NCBI GenBank assembly: GCA_023213395.1
Contig: CM041465.1
Coordinates: 176,893,741-176,957,740 of the forward strand
Source of the DNA: Cycas panzhihuaensis
Taxonomy: Eukaryota > Cycadophyta
Direction: 5' to 3'
Length of the DNA stretch: 64,000 bases
This document shows positions 24,401 through 37,510 of the stretch, in pieces. Under the pieces are notes generated by a model, which ran no database searches, had not been told where the DNA came from, and worked only from the letters and a program-made list of their open reading frames with translations. Position numbers and translations under genes: made by a program. The first letter of the stretch is position 1, and each line of letters begins with the position of its first letter.

Positions 24401-25237
24401 AACAAAGAAAAGATTTCATGCAAGCTAACATGAACTTACTTATAAGATACCAACATGAAGAATATAGTGGGGAGGTACTTTAGATTAGTCCTAGGTAACT
24501 CCTAAATCCTCTAAAGTTAGTTGTAAGTGGTAAGAAATACACCAAAGAATGATTAAGAGTGTAAAGTAATGCCAAAATGATAAACTCTTACATAGAGGAG
24601 TGAAAAGAATAGGAAGATAAGAACACTAAAAGAAGGAAAGAGTTTGGAACTTGTGTATGTATAACCCCAAGCCTTAAAAATCTACCAATACTAGTCTAGT
24701 CTTTACTCTAAGAGGTCACTCCATGGATGTAAAAGGGATGTAAGAAGTTGGGTTGAAATTTCTATAGTGCTCCATTGCATGAGACATGGTCCTCCTTTTA
24801 CTTAAGAAACAAATAGATATTTACAAAAGAAATAGGAGTGAATGGTATAAGAGAATAGGAGAAAACTTGGGCCATAGTTTCATGAAAAATAGTGTTTATA
24901 TGGCATGAAAAAATGACTTGTCATTATTACTTTTTCACATGAAAAAATAAAAAATCTCGATAAATGTTAAAAACTATGACAAATAGTGAAAGTTATAACA
25001 TTTAACAAATAACTAAAATTGTGACTTTTACAATTTGTCGTGGTATATTAAGAAGGTTATAGTTTTGGACATCACCAAAACTATGACAAACATTGAAACC
25101 CACAACAAATAGGTTTTGATAAAATTAACAAGAATCATGATTTTTTAAAAAAGTTAATGCAATTAGTTTTCATCATTATACGATAAGGTTAGTGAGGGGA
25201 TAAACAAGGCAAGAATGCAAAATAAGGGTGAAATGAA
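21445..25237. other. AT-rich non-coding spacer between two LTR elements
   Basis: No protein domain could be assigned. A 66-codon plus-strand frame at 22195-22395 contains LRWKGLVKW, which faintly recalls a chromodomain but is not supported by neighbours. Repeated phrases around AAAACTATGACAAATAGTGA and its variants occur at 24960-25100. Confidence 0.45.
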
Positions 25238-25242
25238 AGTAA

Positions 25243-25575
25243 TGTTAGGGTTAATGTTCATCACCCCACTCCCACCATTTACACATGTGATTGCACACAT
25301 GTGAAGGTAAGTAAAGTAAGATTAAGTATTACATTAGTTAAGCATTATTTTAATATATTTTAAATTTTGGAGGTTGAGGAGGTTTCCCTCTTCCCTCAAA
25401 CTATATATTTATTGGGGTGACAAACCCTGGTGTCTTTAGACACCACCTCTATTGGGAAATATGTACATGCTCTTATGTAATGGATTAAATGTAATAGTTT
25501 ATTATTCTCATACATTAACAATGGGTTGATTATTTGATTTCTACTCTGCTCTGTCTTTATTTTTTAAATTCTTCA
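25243..25575 (+). repeat. 5' LTR of family member 2, 333 bp
   Basis: It starts TGTTAGGGTTAATG and ends AAATTCTTCA. It shares an ATATATTTATTGGGGTG block and an imperfect ACCCTGGTGTCTTTAGACAC element with the 3' copy. Confidence 0.9.
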
Positions 25576-25577
25576 TT

Positions 25578-25589
25578 TGGCATCATAGC
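25578..25589 (+). other. Primer-binding site, initiator tRNA-Met type
   Basis: TGGCATCATAGC matches TGGTATCAGAGC at 10 of 12 positions after a TT spacer, the same spacer as in member 1. Confidence 0.75.
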
Positions 25590-28500
25590 TTAGATTTTGG
25601 CCTATTGAAGTCCTTCATTTAAAAGAAATAAGATCTATTGGTTTCTGAAGCAAAGAGTTATTAAATCTATGCACGACAAGCAAAATATTAGTTCTATTCA
25701 TTTTTTTTATAAATCTTATTAGCAATTTATTATATTATTTTCATTAAAAGTTTATTTATTTCTAATTTATATATGTAAAATAATCCATATTTCCATAGAT
25801 TTATGTAGAATGACAGCTATAATTAGTAAAATATTTAAGATCTCATCATTTTATGAAGTTTTACTAATAAGTTTTGTATATTTTTATTAAATATTTAACT
25901 ATTTTTTTATGTATTTGCTCTATTTTACTTAATATTTCTTCAAATCTATGTAGTAACAACTATGTATTTAGCCTAGCAGTCTTTTGGAGAAGTTATACTG
26001 AGATTTTGTTTGATATTTTATAAGGTTTTATTGTTTATTCACCATTTTTTCAAGATTTGACAAGGAACTTGAGCATTTATATGCTGGTGTAGTCTCCATG
26101 GTGATTGAAACCCTAGCAAGTGACTAGTCATTTTGAAGCTTTCTGAGTCAGCTCTATATTGGATTTGATAGTTTCAATTTTTGATGCTCTGACAAAGAGA
26201 TCTCCCTCCCAAAAGCTCGGCTACCCTTTTTTGCAGTAAAACCCCACTACCCCTTCTCTCATTTTCTCGTTTTAGATTCTTTTTTTATCAGATCTCTTTT
26301 GTGATAGGGGTGCAAGACTGATTCAAGTTAGACCAAGAAATTTCAGTCTCTTTTTTAGCATTCCTTAAGCCATACAGCCTTCTCAACATCATGCATCCTC
26401 CATGGATCTCATAAGCTAAAAATTAAGTTTTTAAATCAAATTTTCTTAAGATTTCTCTCTGTTTATACTCTATAGCCTGTGTATGATCATTCACTATTAA
26501 TTTGGAAGAGATCTAATGAAATTTCAATGTTTTATCTTTCAAATTTAATTGATTTTATTTTAGTTTTAAAGATTAACAAGCTGTATTGATTGCAAAAGAC
26601 TCTAGCTTTTAAACCACTACATGAAACCTCAACAAGTGGCTACTCATTTTGATCGTGGATAAATCTACTCTACAATAGAAGAATCCACTTGTCATTTCAT
26701 TCATTCTAACTGGAGAAATATATCCTGGAGCGTGAAGTACTCACTTGGGTTTATAAATGCCATTATGGTTTCTTGCTCATTTATTATAAACTAATAATTA
26801 ATCACTCTAAAGTAATTCTATAGGTTTGGGCACCCCTCCTCAATATTTTTTTGAGAATCATTGGTGCTCTCCAATAGTTTTTTTCCCAAGTTTGTATAGG
26901 CTGTTCACTGCCACACCAACGCCATATACAAGCCTATTTTCTTCATTTTAAACGTCTATTTACTGAACTTACTAGGTGAGATCCTCCCTTAAGAAATTAG
27001 AGTCTATCAATCTATAAAGAGTTTCAATCAATTTTGGCTAGATTTGATTGAATACAATCTCTGATTCACCTCTGTTCAATGCAAATCAATTTGGCAGCCG
27101 TGCATTGCATCAATGTCCCTTTTAGTATATAAATCACCTTTTTTTCGATCTCACTGAGACGACCTTCATCTACGAGGTCCCTAAATCCATCTATAATCCT
27201 TTTTGGGTATATTCTGGTCTGGTTCAATTGATTAAAGTTACCTAGTAATTGTTAATTTTTTACTGTTCTTTGTGTTCACGTCAGCGGCAGCACGACATTG
27301 CATTCTTTTAATTTTTCTAAAGTTTAAAAAAATTAAGTTGTATTATATATAGTTTGAAATTTGGGTGCAAGGGTACTAGCCCCCTTCAATATTAGATCTT
27401 AGACTCGTGCTTTTCCATGTGACCTACAACTTCTTTATAAAAGGGCTAATCAAACCTTTATAAAAATTTCTTTTATATTTTTTAATTTATTTTACTCTAA
27501 AAAGGTAACTAGAGTATTTTCATCTGTAACTCCTCATTAGAGTACCAGATTTTGACAAAACTAATCTCATCATGATCGTGAATTCATGAGCTTCATTATG
27601 AATTGGTCATTTTCCAGATTTAGAGCCATTTTGATTAGTTTTTAATAGTTTGAAGTCATCTAATTTTTTTAGTTTCTAACTTGCTAAACATAAAAAGGTC
27701 ACTTCACTATTTTCACTATAACTTTCTCATTTGATATCTATTTTCTGAACCATTAGCTTTGTTGGAAAGATGATTCAGCCCTCTTCATGATGATATAGTT
27801 TTTCAAGTGATTCAAAGTTGTTTTATAGGTATATTAGGCTAGTGAAGTTAAGGTACCTAGTCTAACCTAGTTCTTCATTATTTAGTATTTTTTGAAACAT
27901 TTTTCTTCAAGAGTTTTTAGAATAAGTCACATTAAAAGGTCTTTAATATATAAGTGATCATTTTTATACTTTTTCATAAAGTTATAATCTATTTTTATAA
28001 TATTTTAAGCCTTGTGGCTCTTATTCAAACCCTAAACTCAATACTTATTCTTTAAAATCTTGAGTTACAGGAATTAGTTTTCTGAATGGTCAAATCCATC
28101 AGAAAGATTATTCAATACTCTTCAATTTGAAATAGGTTTCACTTAATTCTGACCTTATTTGGTAGGTGTTTGAAGCTACCTACTTTTAGCTTCTTGTTCA
28201 ATCCTTATAGACATTATCCTATAACTTTTCAAGCATTAGTTTATCTTAAAAGTTTATATCTACTTTATTGATTATTAACAGTTTATTCTTAAAAGCTATT
28301 ATTATTCTTTGTTTATATTTTTCAAGTCTTTTTTATTGCAAGAAGTTAGTTTTTTATTACTTTAAGCTAAGTGGATATACCTTATCAAACATGCATATTT
28401 TATATTTTATTTGTTTATTTTCTATATTTCTTGGAAGAAACTAGTTATTTTTTATATATTTCTATCATCTAAAGAAAAGATTACACTTTAGACTTTTAGT

Positions 28501-28939
28501 TTTTTTACTACTTTTAAAGGAATATAGTACTTTCAAAAGGATAGCTAATTATTTTCATAATTAAGCATACTTTATTTTTACATTAATAAAGGTCATTCAC
28601 TTTACTTTAGCTACTTCTCAACTTTGAAAAATTCAAGCTTTATTGAAGAACATCATTAAATATCTATAATTTCATCATTAAAGATAATTAGACTTTAAAT
28701 TTATATTATTTAACCTTAAAGGAGCATATAGATCTTTACTTTCATAAAAGTATTAATTGATTTAGTTCCATGCAAATGGAAATCTTTTATCTCAAAAGAT
28801 ATGTATTTGATCACATTACTTTCTTACCTTGATTAAGGGATTCATATTTGTTGAAAAGTACTTATTGTCAATTTTATGTTATTCATACATTTAAGGTTTT
28901 CATTTACTTATTTGAGCTCACGAACTAAACACATTACAA
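25590..28939 (+). other. Long non-coding leader of family member 2
   Basis: About 3.35 kb with no coding domain. It shares short blocks with the leader of member 1, noted in that entry. The 5' part contains a GGTGTAGTCTCCATGGTGAT-like segment near 26085 that has no counterpart in member 1. Confidence 0.55.
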
Positions 28940-29536
28940 ATGGCATTTTATTTGGATGATGTTCTAATTCCCACACTTGATGGGACTAATTTTCATGTAT
29001 GGAAAGGATTATTAAAAATATTTCTTATTGCAAAAGATATTTAGAAATTTGTTGCATATCACTACCTAGAGGAAGAAGAAAATTTTAAAGAAAACCTAAG
29101 AAAGGATAATGAAATCATAGCTTTGGGATAGACTAGAATCTATTTATAGGGGAGAAACCCTCAATGTGAATGAATTTAATTATGATGATGATATACATGT
29201 GAGATAGATATTAGAGTAGTTTTTTTGTGTTGAAATGAATAATCACATTGATGCATATGAAGATGTATATACCTTTGACATGATCGCTACTTATAAAACA
29301 AAGATTCTAGAAGATAAAGTACAAGATGCAGCCACTCTTCTCCATTCAAAGTAAGTCACACTTACTTGGAGATCACTTGAACCAAACCATATTGAAGGAA
29401 ACCGCTATACAAGGACAAAAATGCATGAAGATAAAGACAAAGTGAAAGGACACTTGTTCAAGTACTCACTCAAGGTCTACCTCAAATATATATACCGCAA
29501 GTTCAAGGAAAAATGAATATGTTCATGATGACCATT
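28940..29536 (+). pseudogene. Gag-like relic of family member 2
   Basis: From ATG 28940 the frame reads LIPTLDGTNFHVWKGLLKIF, the same pattern as member 1, then a TAG after LIAKDI. A deletion relative to member 1 removes the middle (about 40 codons after ENLRKDNEIIALG). The tail recovers with YRGETLNVNEF, YKTKILEDKVQDAATLLHSK and LKVYLKYIYRKFKEK, and reads through the polypurine tract as TIKGENVGVN. Shared tail segments in two independent copies mean this was a real protein of the family. Confidence 0.6.
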
Positions 29537-29547
29537 AAGGGGGAGAA
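29537..29547 (+). other. Polypurine tract of family member 2
   Basis: AAGGGGGAGAA abuts the 3' LTR start at 29548. Confidence 0.9.
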
Positions 29548-29879
29548 TGTTGGGGTTAATGTGCATCACCCCACTCTCACTATTTACACATGTGAGTGTC
29601 AACATGTGAAGGTAAGTAATTAAGGTTAAGTATTATATTAGTTAAGCATTATTTTAATATATTTAAAATTTTAGAGGTTGAGGAGGTTTCCCTCCTCCCT
29701 CAAACTATATATTTATTGGGGTGATAAACCTTGGTATATTTAGACACCACCTCTATTGGGAAATATATACATGCTCTCATACAATGGATTAAATATAATA
29801 GTTTGTTATGCTCATATATCAATAATGGATTGATTATTTGATTTCTGCTCTGCTCTATCTCCATTTTTTAAATCCTTCA
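29548..29879 (+). repeat. 3' LTR of family member 2, 332 bp
   Basis: It starts TGTTGGGGTTAATG and ends AAATCCTTCA, followed directly by the AGTAA target duplication. Confidence 0.9.
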
Positions 29880-29884
29880 AGTAA

Positions 29885-30199
29885 TCGATTAATAAATAAT
29901 ATGTTTAAAAAATTATAAAAAAGATTGAAAGAGTTAAAGTTGAGCTTTGGAGTGGGCTTGAGAGTGCTAAGAAGGTAAGCACTTTAAGATCTATACATCA
30001 TAGGCAATGACTTAAAATAGGTACAGGCATAATCACACTAAGTAATCACCTAACCATCATGTTAATTAATCTACTAAATCATTGTAAACATCGAATCAAA
30101 CCTTAGCAACAAATGAGACAAAGTATGAGACATGGTCAATATCAAAGGGAACCATGCATACTGAAATAAGGCACAATAAAGTTTTGATTACCTTAAATA
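29885..30199. other. Short non-coding spacer
   Basis: Nothing recognisable on either strand. Confidence 0.4.
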
Positions 30200-32090
30200 A
30201 TACATAATGACTACTCTAGTATTAAGTATGCCTAATTTTTTAAAACCCTTCACCTTAGAGTGTGATGCATATGGAATTGGATTAGGGGCACTGTTCATGT
30301 AAGAAGGTCACTTAATTTCCTTAGAAAATAGGAAAGCTAAAACTATGTAAGTAGATGAAGTCTACTTATGATAAAGAAATGATGATAATAGTGTATGCAC
30401 TAATTAAGTGAAGGTAATAACTACTGGAAAGTAATTTCTTAGTCCAAATTATTCATGACATCATAAAATACTTCCTCTATAAAAAACCACTAATCCTTAA
30501 ACAATAAAGATGGGTTTATAAAATTCATGGACTTGATATCAAAATCCTTTATAAAAAAGGAAAGGAAAACATGGTAGTTAACACATTATCTAGACAATAT
30601 GAAGACCTCACATTATGCTCTACTACCATAATCATTACATTTTGATGTAATAATATTTAGGAAATATAAGTTAGGAATAAGGAAACCTAGAATATCATAA
30701 CCAAGTTACATAATGGAACATTACATTCTAATAATAAACATGAATGGAAAAATGATACTTTTTAGTACAAGTGGTGTATTTATCTAGCTCCTACTTCCAA
30801 GTTCAAAAAAAATGTTTTAAAGAAAGTTGTTTAGTTCCCATAGTGAGTCACATAGATTTTTTCTAAAACCTACCTTAAAGTACATCAATCATTTTATTAA
30901 AAGGGAATGAAAAAAGATACTTGATAATTTGTGGTAGAATGTGACATCTGTGAAGTCCATAAAAATGATAAGGTAGCTCCCTTGGGTTCTTACAACCATT
31001 GTATCAAATGATAAATAGGAGGAAATGCCAATGGATTTAATAATTGAACTTCTTAAATCAGAAGGGAAAAATAATATTTTTTGGGTCATTAATAGGCTAA
31101 CTAAATATGCTTATTTTATGGAAATTTAATCAACCTTTAATATAAGATAAATTACAAGTACTTTCATTGAATATATTTTTCAATTTCATAGATTTCCAAA
31201 GGTCATACTTGGTGCCTATGATAAAAAACTCACATAGTAATTTCTAGGAGAAATTATTTGAGTAAATGGGCACAACCTTGACAATGACTATGGTTTATAA
31301 TCTTCAAACTAATGGTCAAATAAAGGTCATCTATAGATGTTTAGAGGGATATTTACGTAGTTTTGTCTTAAAGAAACCTAATCAATGATACTAATGGCTT
31401 CATTTACAAGAATGGTGGTATAACATAACCTTCCATTAAAATGGCTCATTTTACAACACTATATATCCATGATCTTCCATGTTGACAATAATTTATTTTA
31501 TTTTATAATAGAGTTCTAGCAATATAAGATTTCTTACAATAATCACAAAAGATCATACAAGTTCTCAAGAAGGAGTTGGTATTGATTTGCACAAAAATAA
31601 AACTCTAAGAAGATCAACATTAGCTCAATAGAGAATTTTAGGTAGGGTTTATATTAAACTCTAATATTACAAATAAATGTCCCTCAATAATTTGGTTTAA
31701 AGGAAACTAGCTTCCAAATTTTATGGACTTCATCAAGTTTGACAAAAAGTTGGTGAGATTGCTTATGCATAAGGCTTACCTAACAAAGGGAGAATTCATG
31801 ATGTTTTCCCTATATCATGTGTTAAGAGAGAGAGGGGGGGATTGAAATATTGCAAAAAACTAAAAGACTAGAGAGTAGGATAAAGGAAAACCAATTTAAT
31901 ACTAGAAGTAATTTTAGATACACATCTAAAAAATTTACATTTGAGACAAATTGCATAATATTTGGTAAAATAGAAAATCTTACTGCTTAAGGATGCTTCT
32001 TAGGAACCTAATGAATTTTTCCAACATTGTCTAGTTTTGAAGATGCTTAGAGGTCAAAGCATTTTAAGGAAGGTAGTATTATCATGTACT
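30200..32090 (+). pseudogene. Ty3/gypsy relic: RNase H, integrase, C-terminal region
   Basis: The plus strand begins in RNase H (LSMPNFLKPFTLECDAYGIG, then GALFM, EGHLISLENRK near 30210-30340, and YKKGKENMVVNTLSR near 30550-30595). The integrase follows: FVVECDICEVHKNDKVAPLG (30920-30985), KSEGKNNIFWVINRLTKYAY (31055-31115), WLHLQEWWYNITFH (31395-31440) and SKFYGLHQV with VGEIAYA and LPNKGRIHDVFPIS (31710-31820). The order and the LTKYAHF-like block indicate a chromovirus-type gypsy element. Most codon frames are broken by stops and shifts. Gag, protease and most of RT are absent. Confidence 0.75.
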
Positions 32091-33699
32091 AGATTAATCA
32101 CAAAATATAAGCATTAATGAAAGGGTACAAACCAACCTTGGAGTGTATTAAATAATCATCTCTTTAGAAAATGTGTACATATAAATCACTAATATATACA
32201 TTAGACATCATCATTTTTATTCCTAAATTCATATACATTGGACTCTTTTGTTAAGAACTTATGTCTTGGAGATTGACCATCTCAAAATGGTCGAGCCCTT
32301 ACATCTTATGTGGTTGATCATTGGATCAGCATGGGTGTAATAAAATGTAGTATGATAAGTTACATGAATTTGTTTCTCAACCCTCATGAGATAACATGGG
32401 ATATGAAAAATCATTTTTGGTGCAACTTAGGGAAAGGAGTGGTGATTATTTGTCCTCTCTTCTTGATGGGAGTCGATTTCCTCTTTTGACCCTAAACTTG
32501 AGTTAAGAATATAAAGCATCTCAACTTGTTAACTATGATGAATTTCAATTCATGCATTCTTTACATTATAAATTATCACCAAATTATATAGGTAGTTGAA
32601 ACCAAGTACTTTTAGTGTCATCTAAACTATCCTTTGTTCTTGCTTAGTTTATACATAAGGAGAATAAATATTAATATTACTGATGGAGATGATGTAAACG
32701 TGCAAATTAATTATAGAGTCCAGTTGTAATTACTATGTCAACTTTAATGTATAACATTTCTATTTTCTAGCATTAGTTAACTATATATGATATTTGAAAG
32801 AGATAAATGCATTTACATTATATGACAACTTGTTTAAAAAGTTGAATTAATTTTATATAATAACTATATTTAGTAAATATGTTAGAAAGATAGAAGCATA
32901 GGTGTTGAATTGTTATTAGATGTTATTTGCTAAAAATTTAAGAATTCTTAATTGCCTATTGATATTGCAATGTCATATATATGACCTATGCTTCACTTTG
33001 ATTAGCATTTACTAAAGCTCTAGTATCTATGCTTAGTATTGCATCAGAGCTTTGCTTATCAAAGACTATAAAATGCTTTTAATAAAGTGTGAATATAAAG
33101 ACTTCATAATAAAATCATAATTAAGAGAATAAAAGCAAAGCTTGTATAATCATTCTATCACGAGTAAGAAATCTACATTGAATATAGAATTGTAAAGCTT
33201 AATTTATTACCTATAATGTGTTAGATTTCAAAGTCATTCACTTAAGCCTAGTGAAGAACCTTAAGTGGATGCATAAATTAACGACATATAAATAGAGGAT
33301 CAATTTCATTTAAAACCTTTATATGGTGAGCTAGCAAGGAAATATAACAAAATAATTAGAATAAACAATAAATAACAAATTAACATAATGTAAATAAGAA
33401 GTGTAACCAATGGGTTCTAGCTCAAAGGGTACAAATTCAAAAAATAAATTAAAATCAAATAAAGTTGATTTTATTCTCTAATTATTTATATCTAAATACT
33501 ACATTTCTTTTGGGTTTTTTCTATGTTGGGATATTACAGTTATTGATTCACAACATGTCATTCTCTATTGATAAAGGATCTTTACCCATGAAGTTCATGA
33601 TGGTGATTAATGAACTCTTGAGATTTCTAAGTCACATCTTCTTATAGGAACCTCTTCTATTTGATAAAATACTATACCACTATTTTGGATCGAAGTTCA
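32091..33699. other. AT-rich non-coding stretch
   Basis: No domain or RNA gene seen. It may include the decayed 3' end of the plus-strand gypsy relic, but no LTR boundary is visible. Confidence 0.4.
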
Positions 33700-33739
33700 T
33701 TCTATTGAATCTTGAGGATATTTTATGGTTCTAAAATAA

Positions 33740-35290
33740 TGTTTTATTCTTCATTGGCTATAGGTAATTTTGTTACCAAAATGATATTGATCCCTACCTT
33801 TTTCTTTAGATTTGATATATGAAATATGTTATGGGTCAGGTTGTGAGGTGGTAGAGAAAATGTGCATGCCACCTTACCTATTCTCTTTATAATCTTGGGC
33901 AAGCCTTAAAACTAATATGTGAGTTTACACTTCCCTTATTAACATAAGGTTACTTATTTATATAGTTGTAGATGTATATAGACCCAGTCATTAACTTCAA
34001 ATTCTCTTCCAGTTAGGTCCCCAACCAACATACTACTTCATTTGATTCCTTATGATATCACAGTTATTCTTCATCTCTTTAGGGATTTGCCAGCTCATAA
34101 GATCAATTCTTGTATTATTAGTATTCATGTTGTCATATGTAAATACTTGATTGTCAAGAGAGGTGGGTATTTGTATAGAGATACAAAAGGAGTCATTTAG
34201 ATTAGTATGGGATAACTTATGTTGTACTGGTATTCAGCTAGGTGGATCTACTTAACCTATTAAGTCTAATTATCACTAGCATAGTATCACAAGTAGGCTT
34301 TTAAGCATTTATTAACTATTTCAAATTATGCATCCTATTAGAATTTAGAATTTAATTCTAATACCATGTTATGATGTATTCATTATATGTAATGGAAATA
34401 TAATAAACATGTATAATTAAAGGATCATATCATGAGGAATATACATAAATCATGTATGTAAGATGAATATATCAAGTAATAACATAAATCATAAAGTATT
34501 AACAAATTAAATATGCACCATAAGATAAATAATAGTTTTATATGTGAAAAACTTAGTGTAGGAAAAACCACAAGAGAGGGTTGGAGTTGGGGGCTCCTCT
34601 TAAATATCAAAGGAATACATCTCTAAATGAGTTCCTTTATCTCTTAAGTTCTTAATTGATGTGTACATATATTTATATCAATAGTAACCTCATGAATAAC
34701 CTATTATATATCTAGGACTTTTTCATCATCCAATAGGACGTATACATGAATAAGTGTGCATTTCACATCTCTCGATGCATTTGGTAAGTGGGAATTTATG
34801 TGAGTCTATTACATTAAATATTATATATGTGAATAATTACATATTCCAATACATGCCTCTAAGGGTGGTAAGTAGTTCTCATGGGAAGCTCTATCCTTGT
34901 TATCCTAGAGAGTTTATTCTAAAAATTACTAGAGAACTTAGATTTACCTTGGAAACTACCTTCTTAGGAAACCCATGCAACTTGTAGATGTTCTTCATAA
35001 GAAACTTAACTACTTGAGGAGCATTATGAGTTAGTTGTATAAAAATAAAATGGCATGCTTTATAAGGCGATTAATTGTTATAAATATGGTATCCTTTTCT
35101 TTGGATCTTGGTAATCATATAATGAAGTCCATTAAATTTTCCTTCTATTTCTATTATGGAATGAGGAATGGTTGCAAAGTCTTGAGCTCTATACACTTTT
35201 TGATTTCTATATTTAGAATATAGATTGTGTATTTATGACCCTAAGCTACATGACCTTGAACTCAAATATTCATTGGTCTATGTGAAAAGC
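33740..35290 (-). pseudogene. Ty3/gypsy relic: integrase
   Basis: Read leftward, KTLQPFLIP and LPRSKEKDTIFITINRLIKH (35080-35190) match the start of a chromovirus integrase core. VVKFLMKNIYKLHGFPKKVV (34940-35010) matches the conserved RLHGFP segment. The C-terminal domain appears at 33780-34010 as FEVNDWVYIHLQLYK and HNIFHISNLKKKVG. The stretch between 34250 and 34880 is not recognisable. Stops interrupt all parts. Confidence 0.65.
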
Positions 35291-35329
35291 CATTATTCTG
35301 TGTCTTACAGTCTAATAGGTATCTATTAG

Positions 35330-35650
35330 TACTCTGAGAAAAAATCACTTTTTGAAAAATACATTATTTTATGTAGCTTATCAATTATATCATCCATTTG
35401 TGAAATGAGATACTTGTTCTTAATTATCATCTTATTACATGTTTGATAGTTGGTGCATATCTTGAATGATCCATTTTTTTTTCATATAACTATTATAGGT
35501 GTTGTGGATGGGCTCTCACTAGTGATGATTATTTCAGTATCTACAAGTTCTTATGTTAACATATTTCCCAGCTTCTAGGAATAGGCTTAGATACAAAGAT
35601 GAACATGTAAGTGTAGGTATAATTTTCAACCCTTTTTACTCCTTATTAAT
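35330..35650 (-). pseudogene. Ty3/gypsy relic: reverse transcriptase N-terminal part
   Basis: SESPSTTPIIVI and, one frame over, GSFKICTNYQTCNKMIIKNK then YLISQMDDIIDKLHKIMYF and SKSDF follow the classical RT palm sequence (SPFSSPVLLV, then DYRALN, IDELLDEL and FSKLDL in intact relatives). Integrase sequence follows within about 100 bp, so the rest of RT and the RNase H have been deleted. Confidence 0.65.
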
Positions 35651-37269
35651 ATATATTTAAGGTTATATCATTGATACATGCATAATTGGTTACTTGATGG
35701 TTGATCCATGCCCCTCTTACATGTTGATGATGATTAGGACCTTGGTCCATGGCTCTGATGTCTATTTGATGGACTTCTCATATTGGAAACGATACCTCCC
35801 TAACCCCCTACAACTTGTTTCTTTACTAATCGTTGATTCATTTTTACTTGTTTGGCCTCATTTTTACCTTGACACCACTTGATGTTGATTGATTGTTGTA
35901 TTTAGGACTTGTCACTTATGAGTCTACTTGGCTATATGATGAAAAGTTAGTGAAAAATGAACTATTATTTGCTTACCATTTTGTTTTTTGATTGTATTAG
36001 AGGTACCACCAAGTATTTTATAGTACCATAAAGATATTCATAGTATCATAAATAAATTTATGGTATGACTATTAATAACCCAGATTCAGGTTTAATAATA
36101 AAAGTTAACTCATAAATGATAGATTGTCAGTATTGGTAGGCTATGTTAGCCTTAGGTCAACTCCCATCAATCTTAAGAGTCTAAACATACCCTAGTCTTC
36201 TCATTTTCTTTACTTTTTTCAAAGAAAATCCCTCAAACTATGAGCATCACTCATGGTTTTTGGTTAATATTTTTTCTCACATTATGGATAGAAAACCACC
36301 AATCCTTTCCCTCAATTCATTTATAAATTTCCCCCCTTTTTTCCAAAGGAGAGGATGAGACTTTTGTGCAAGCAATACCCTGGTATTATACTACTAAAAT
36401 TTTGCTAGATTCTAGCAATTTAGGTATAAATAGCTAGCTTTCATTTGGGATATGCAAACAAGCAACCGAGAGCTATTATAGAGTCCTTAGGGGAATTATC
36501 TAGTAGCCATTTACTATAATTTCATCACAAAGGTATAAGTAAACCACTCATCCTTACTTAAGGTAATCTTTGTTCCCTCAAGTTCATCTTAGTCATGCCA
36601 CGTTGTGTGATTTCTTGATGAAAATATGCTAATAGGCTCTTCTTCTTATCATCTCATTTGCTTAGTGAGTAGAGTCTTTCCTTACCCTTCTTTTACATGT
36701 TTCTTGGTTGATCCTTTTGAACAACTTATAAGATCAGGGAGGTTTCCTAAGTACAACTTGGGAAACCATACATATTAGGGGATGATTGCCATGTTGAGGC
36801 ACCCTAAACCTATTCATCTTTCTCTCTTATACTCATAGATTTGGGATCATTTTCTTTATTCTTTAAGCTTACACCATTTCATAAGTTATATATGATCATT
36901 TATATTGTATATATTAGAGGTTTGTTATCTTTGCAGGAAACTAACATATTTGCAGGGAGGAGATAGAAGTTTGCAAGACACTAAATTAATTTCTATCGAT
37001 CAAACATTCCAACAAATCTCATACCAACTATCATTAGAAAGGTAAGATCTACACTCCCTTTCCTTTATTTTTCCTTCAAAGTTTTCTATTCTTTATGCAC
37101 TCCTTTCTTATTATAAAGGCTTCCAATAAGCAAAAATACTACTGAAATCCTTTTAGAAGTTGATAAGTATTAACTCTAATTCCTTCCCATCACGCCAAGG
37201 ATACTATGGTTCGCTAGAAGGGAGATATCACTACTCCAACCTACTCATTTCTAGGTACACATATTAACT
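35651..37269. other. AT-rich non-coding stretch
   Basis: Short random frames only. Nothing recognised. Confidence 0.4.
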
Positions 37270-37510
37270 TTTTTTATTTGTTATATTACAAGGAAAAGAA
37301 AGAAAATAAAAGAGAAAAGCATAAATATTTCTTTATTTTCTTGTTGCCTCCTTTTCCTTTTATTTTTCTAAAACAAAAAAAAAAGGAGGAAAGAAAAAGA
37401 TTTACTTTGGTTTTCCTAACCCCCCTTTTCCCTTTTTCATACTTTTCCTTTATTCTAAAAAAAAAAAACTAAAAAAAGGAAACAAAAAGAAAAGAAAGAG
37501 ATTAGTTGCA
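37270..37510. repeat. Alternating purine-rich and pyrimidine-rich tracts
   Basis: Blocks of A/G (AAGGAAAAGAAAGAAAATAA, then AAAAAAAAAAGGAGGAAAG) alternate twice with T/C blocks (TTGCCTCCTTTTCC, CCCCCCTTTTCCCTTTTTC). Facing arms are roughly complementary, so hairpins or triplex structure are possible. It may lie inside the LTR of the element whose PBS is at 37988. Confidence 0.5.

Larger units (their letters stand above)
25243..29879 (+). mobile_element. Non-autonomous LTR retrotransposon, family member 2
   Basis: AGTAA flanks both ends (25238-25242 and 29880-29884). LTRs are 25243-25575 and 29548-29879 (333 and 332 bp), and the PBS begins 2 bp after the 5' LTR. The polypurine tract AAGGGGGAGAA immediately precedes the 3' LTR. 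The 3,972-bp internal region has a long leader and a gag-like relic at its 3' end, with no pol. It is shorter than member 1 (4,637 bp against about 6.04 kb without the LINE). LTR similarity to member 1 is clear over GGTTAATG, CATGTG and the CCCTGGTGTCTTTAGACACC region. Confidence 0.9.
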
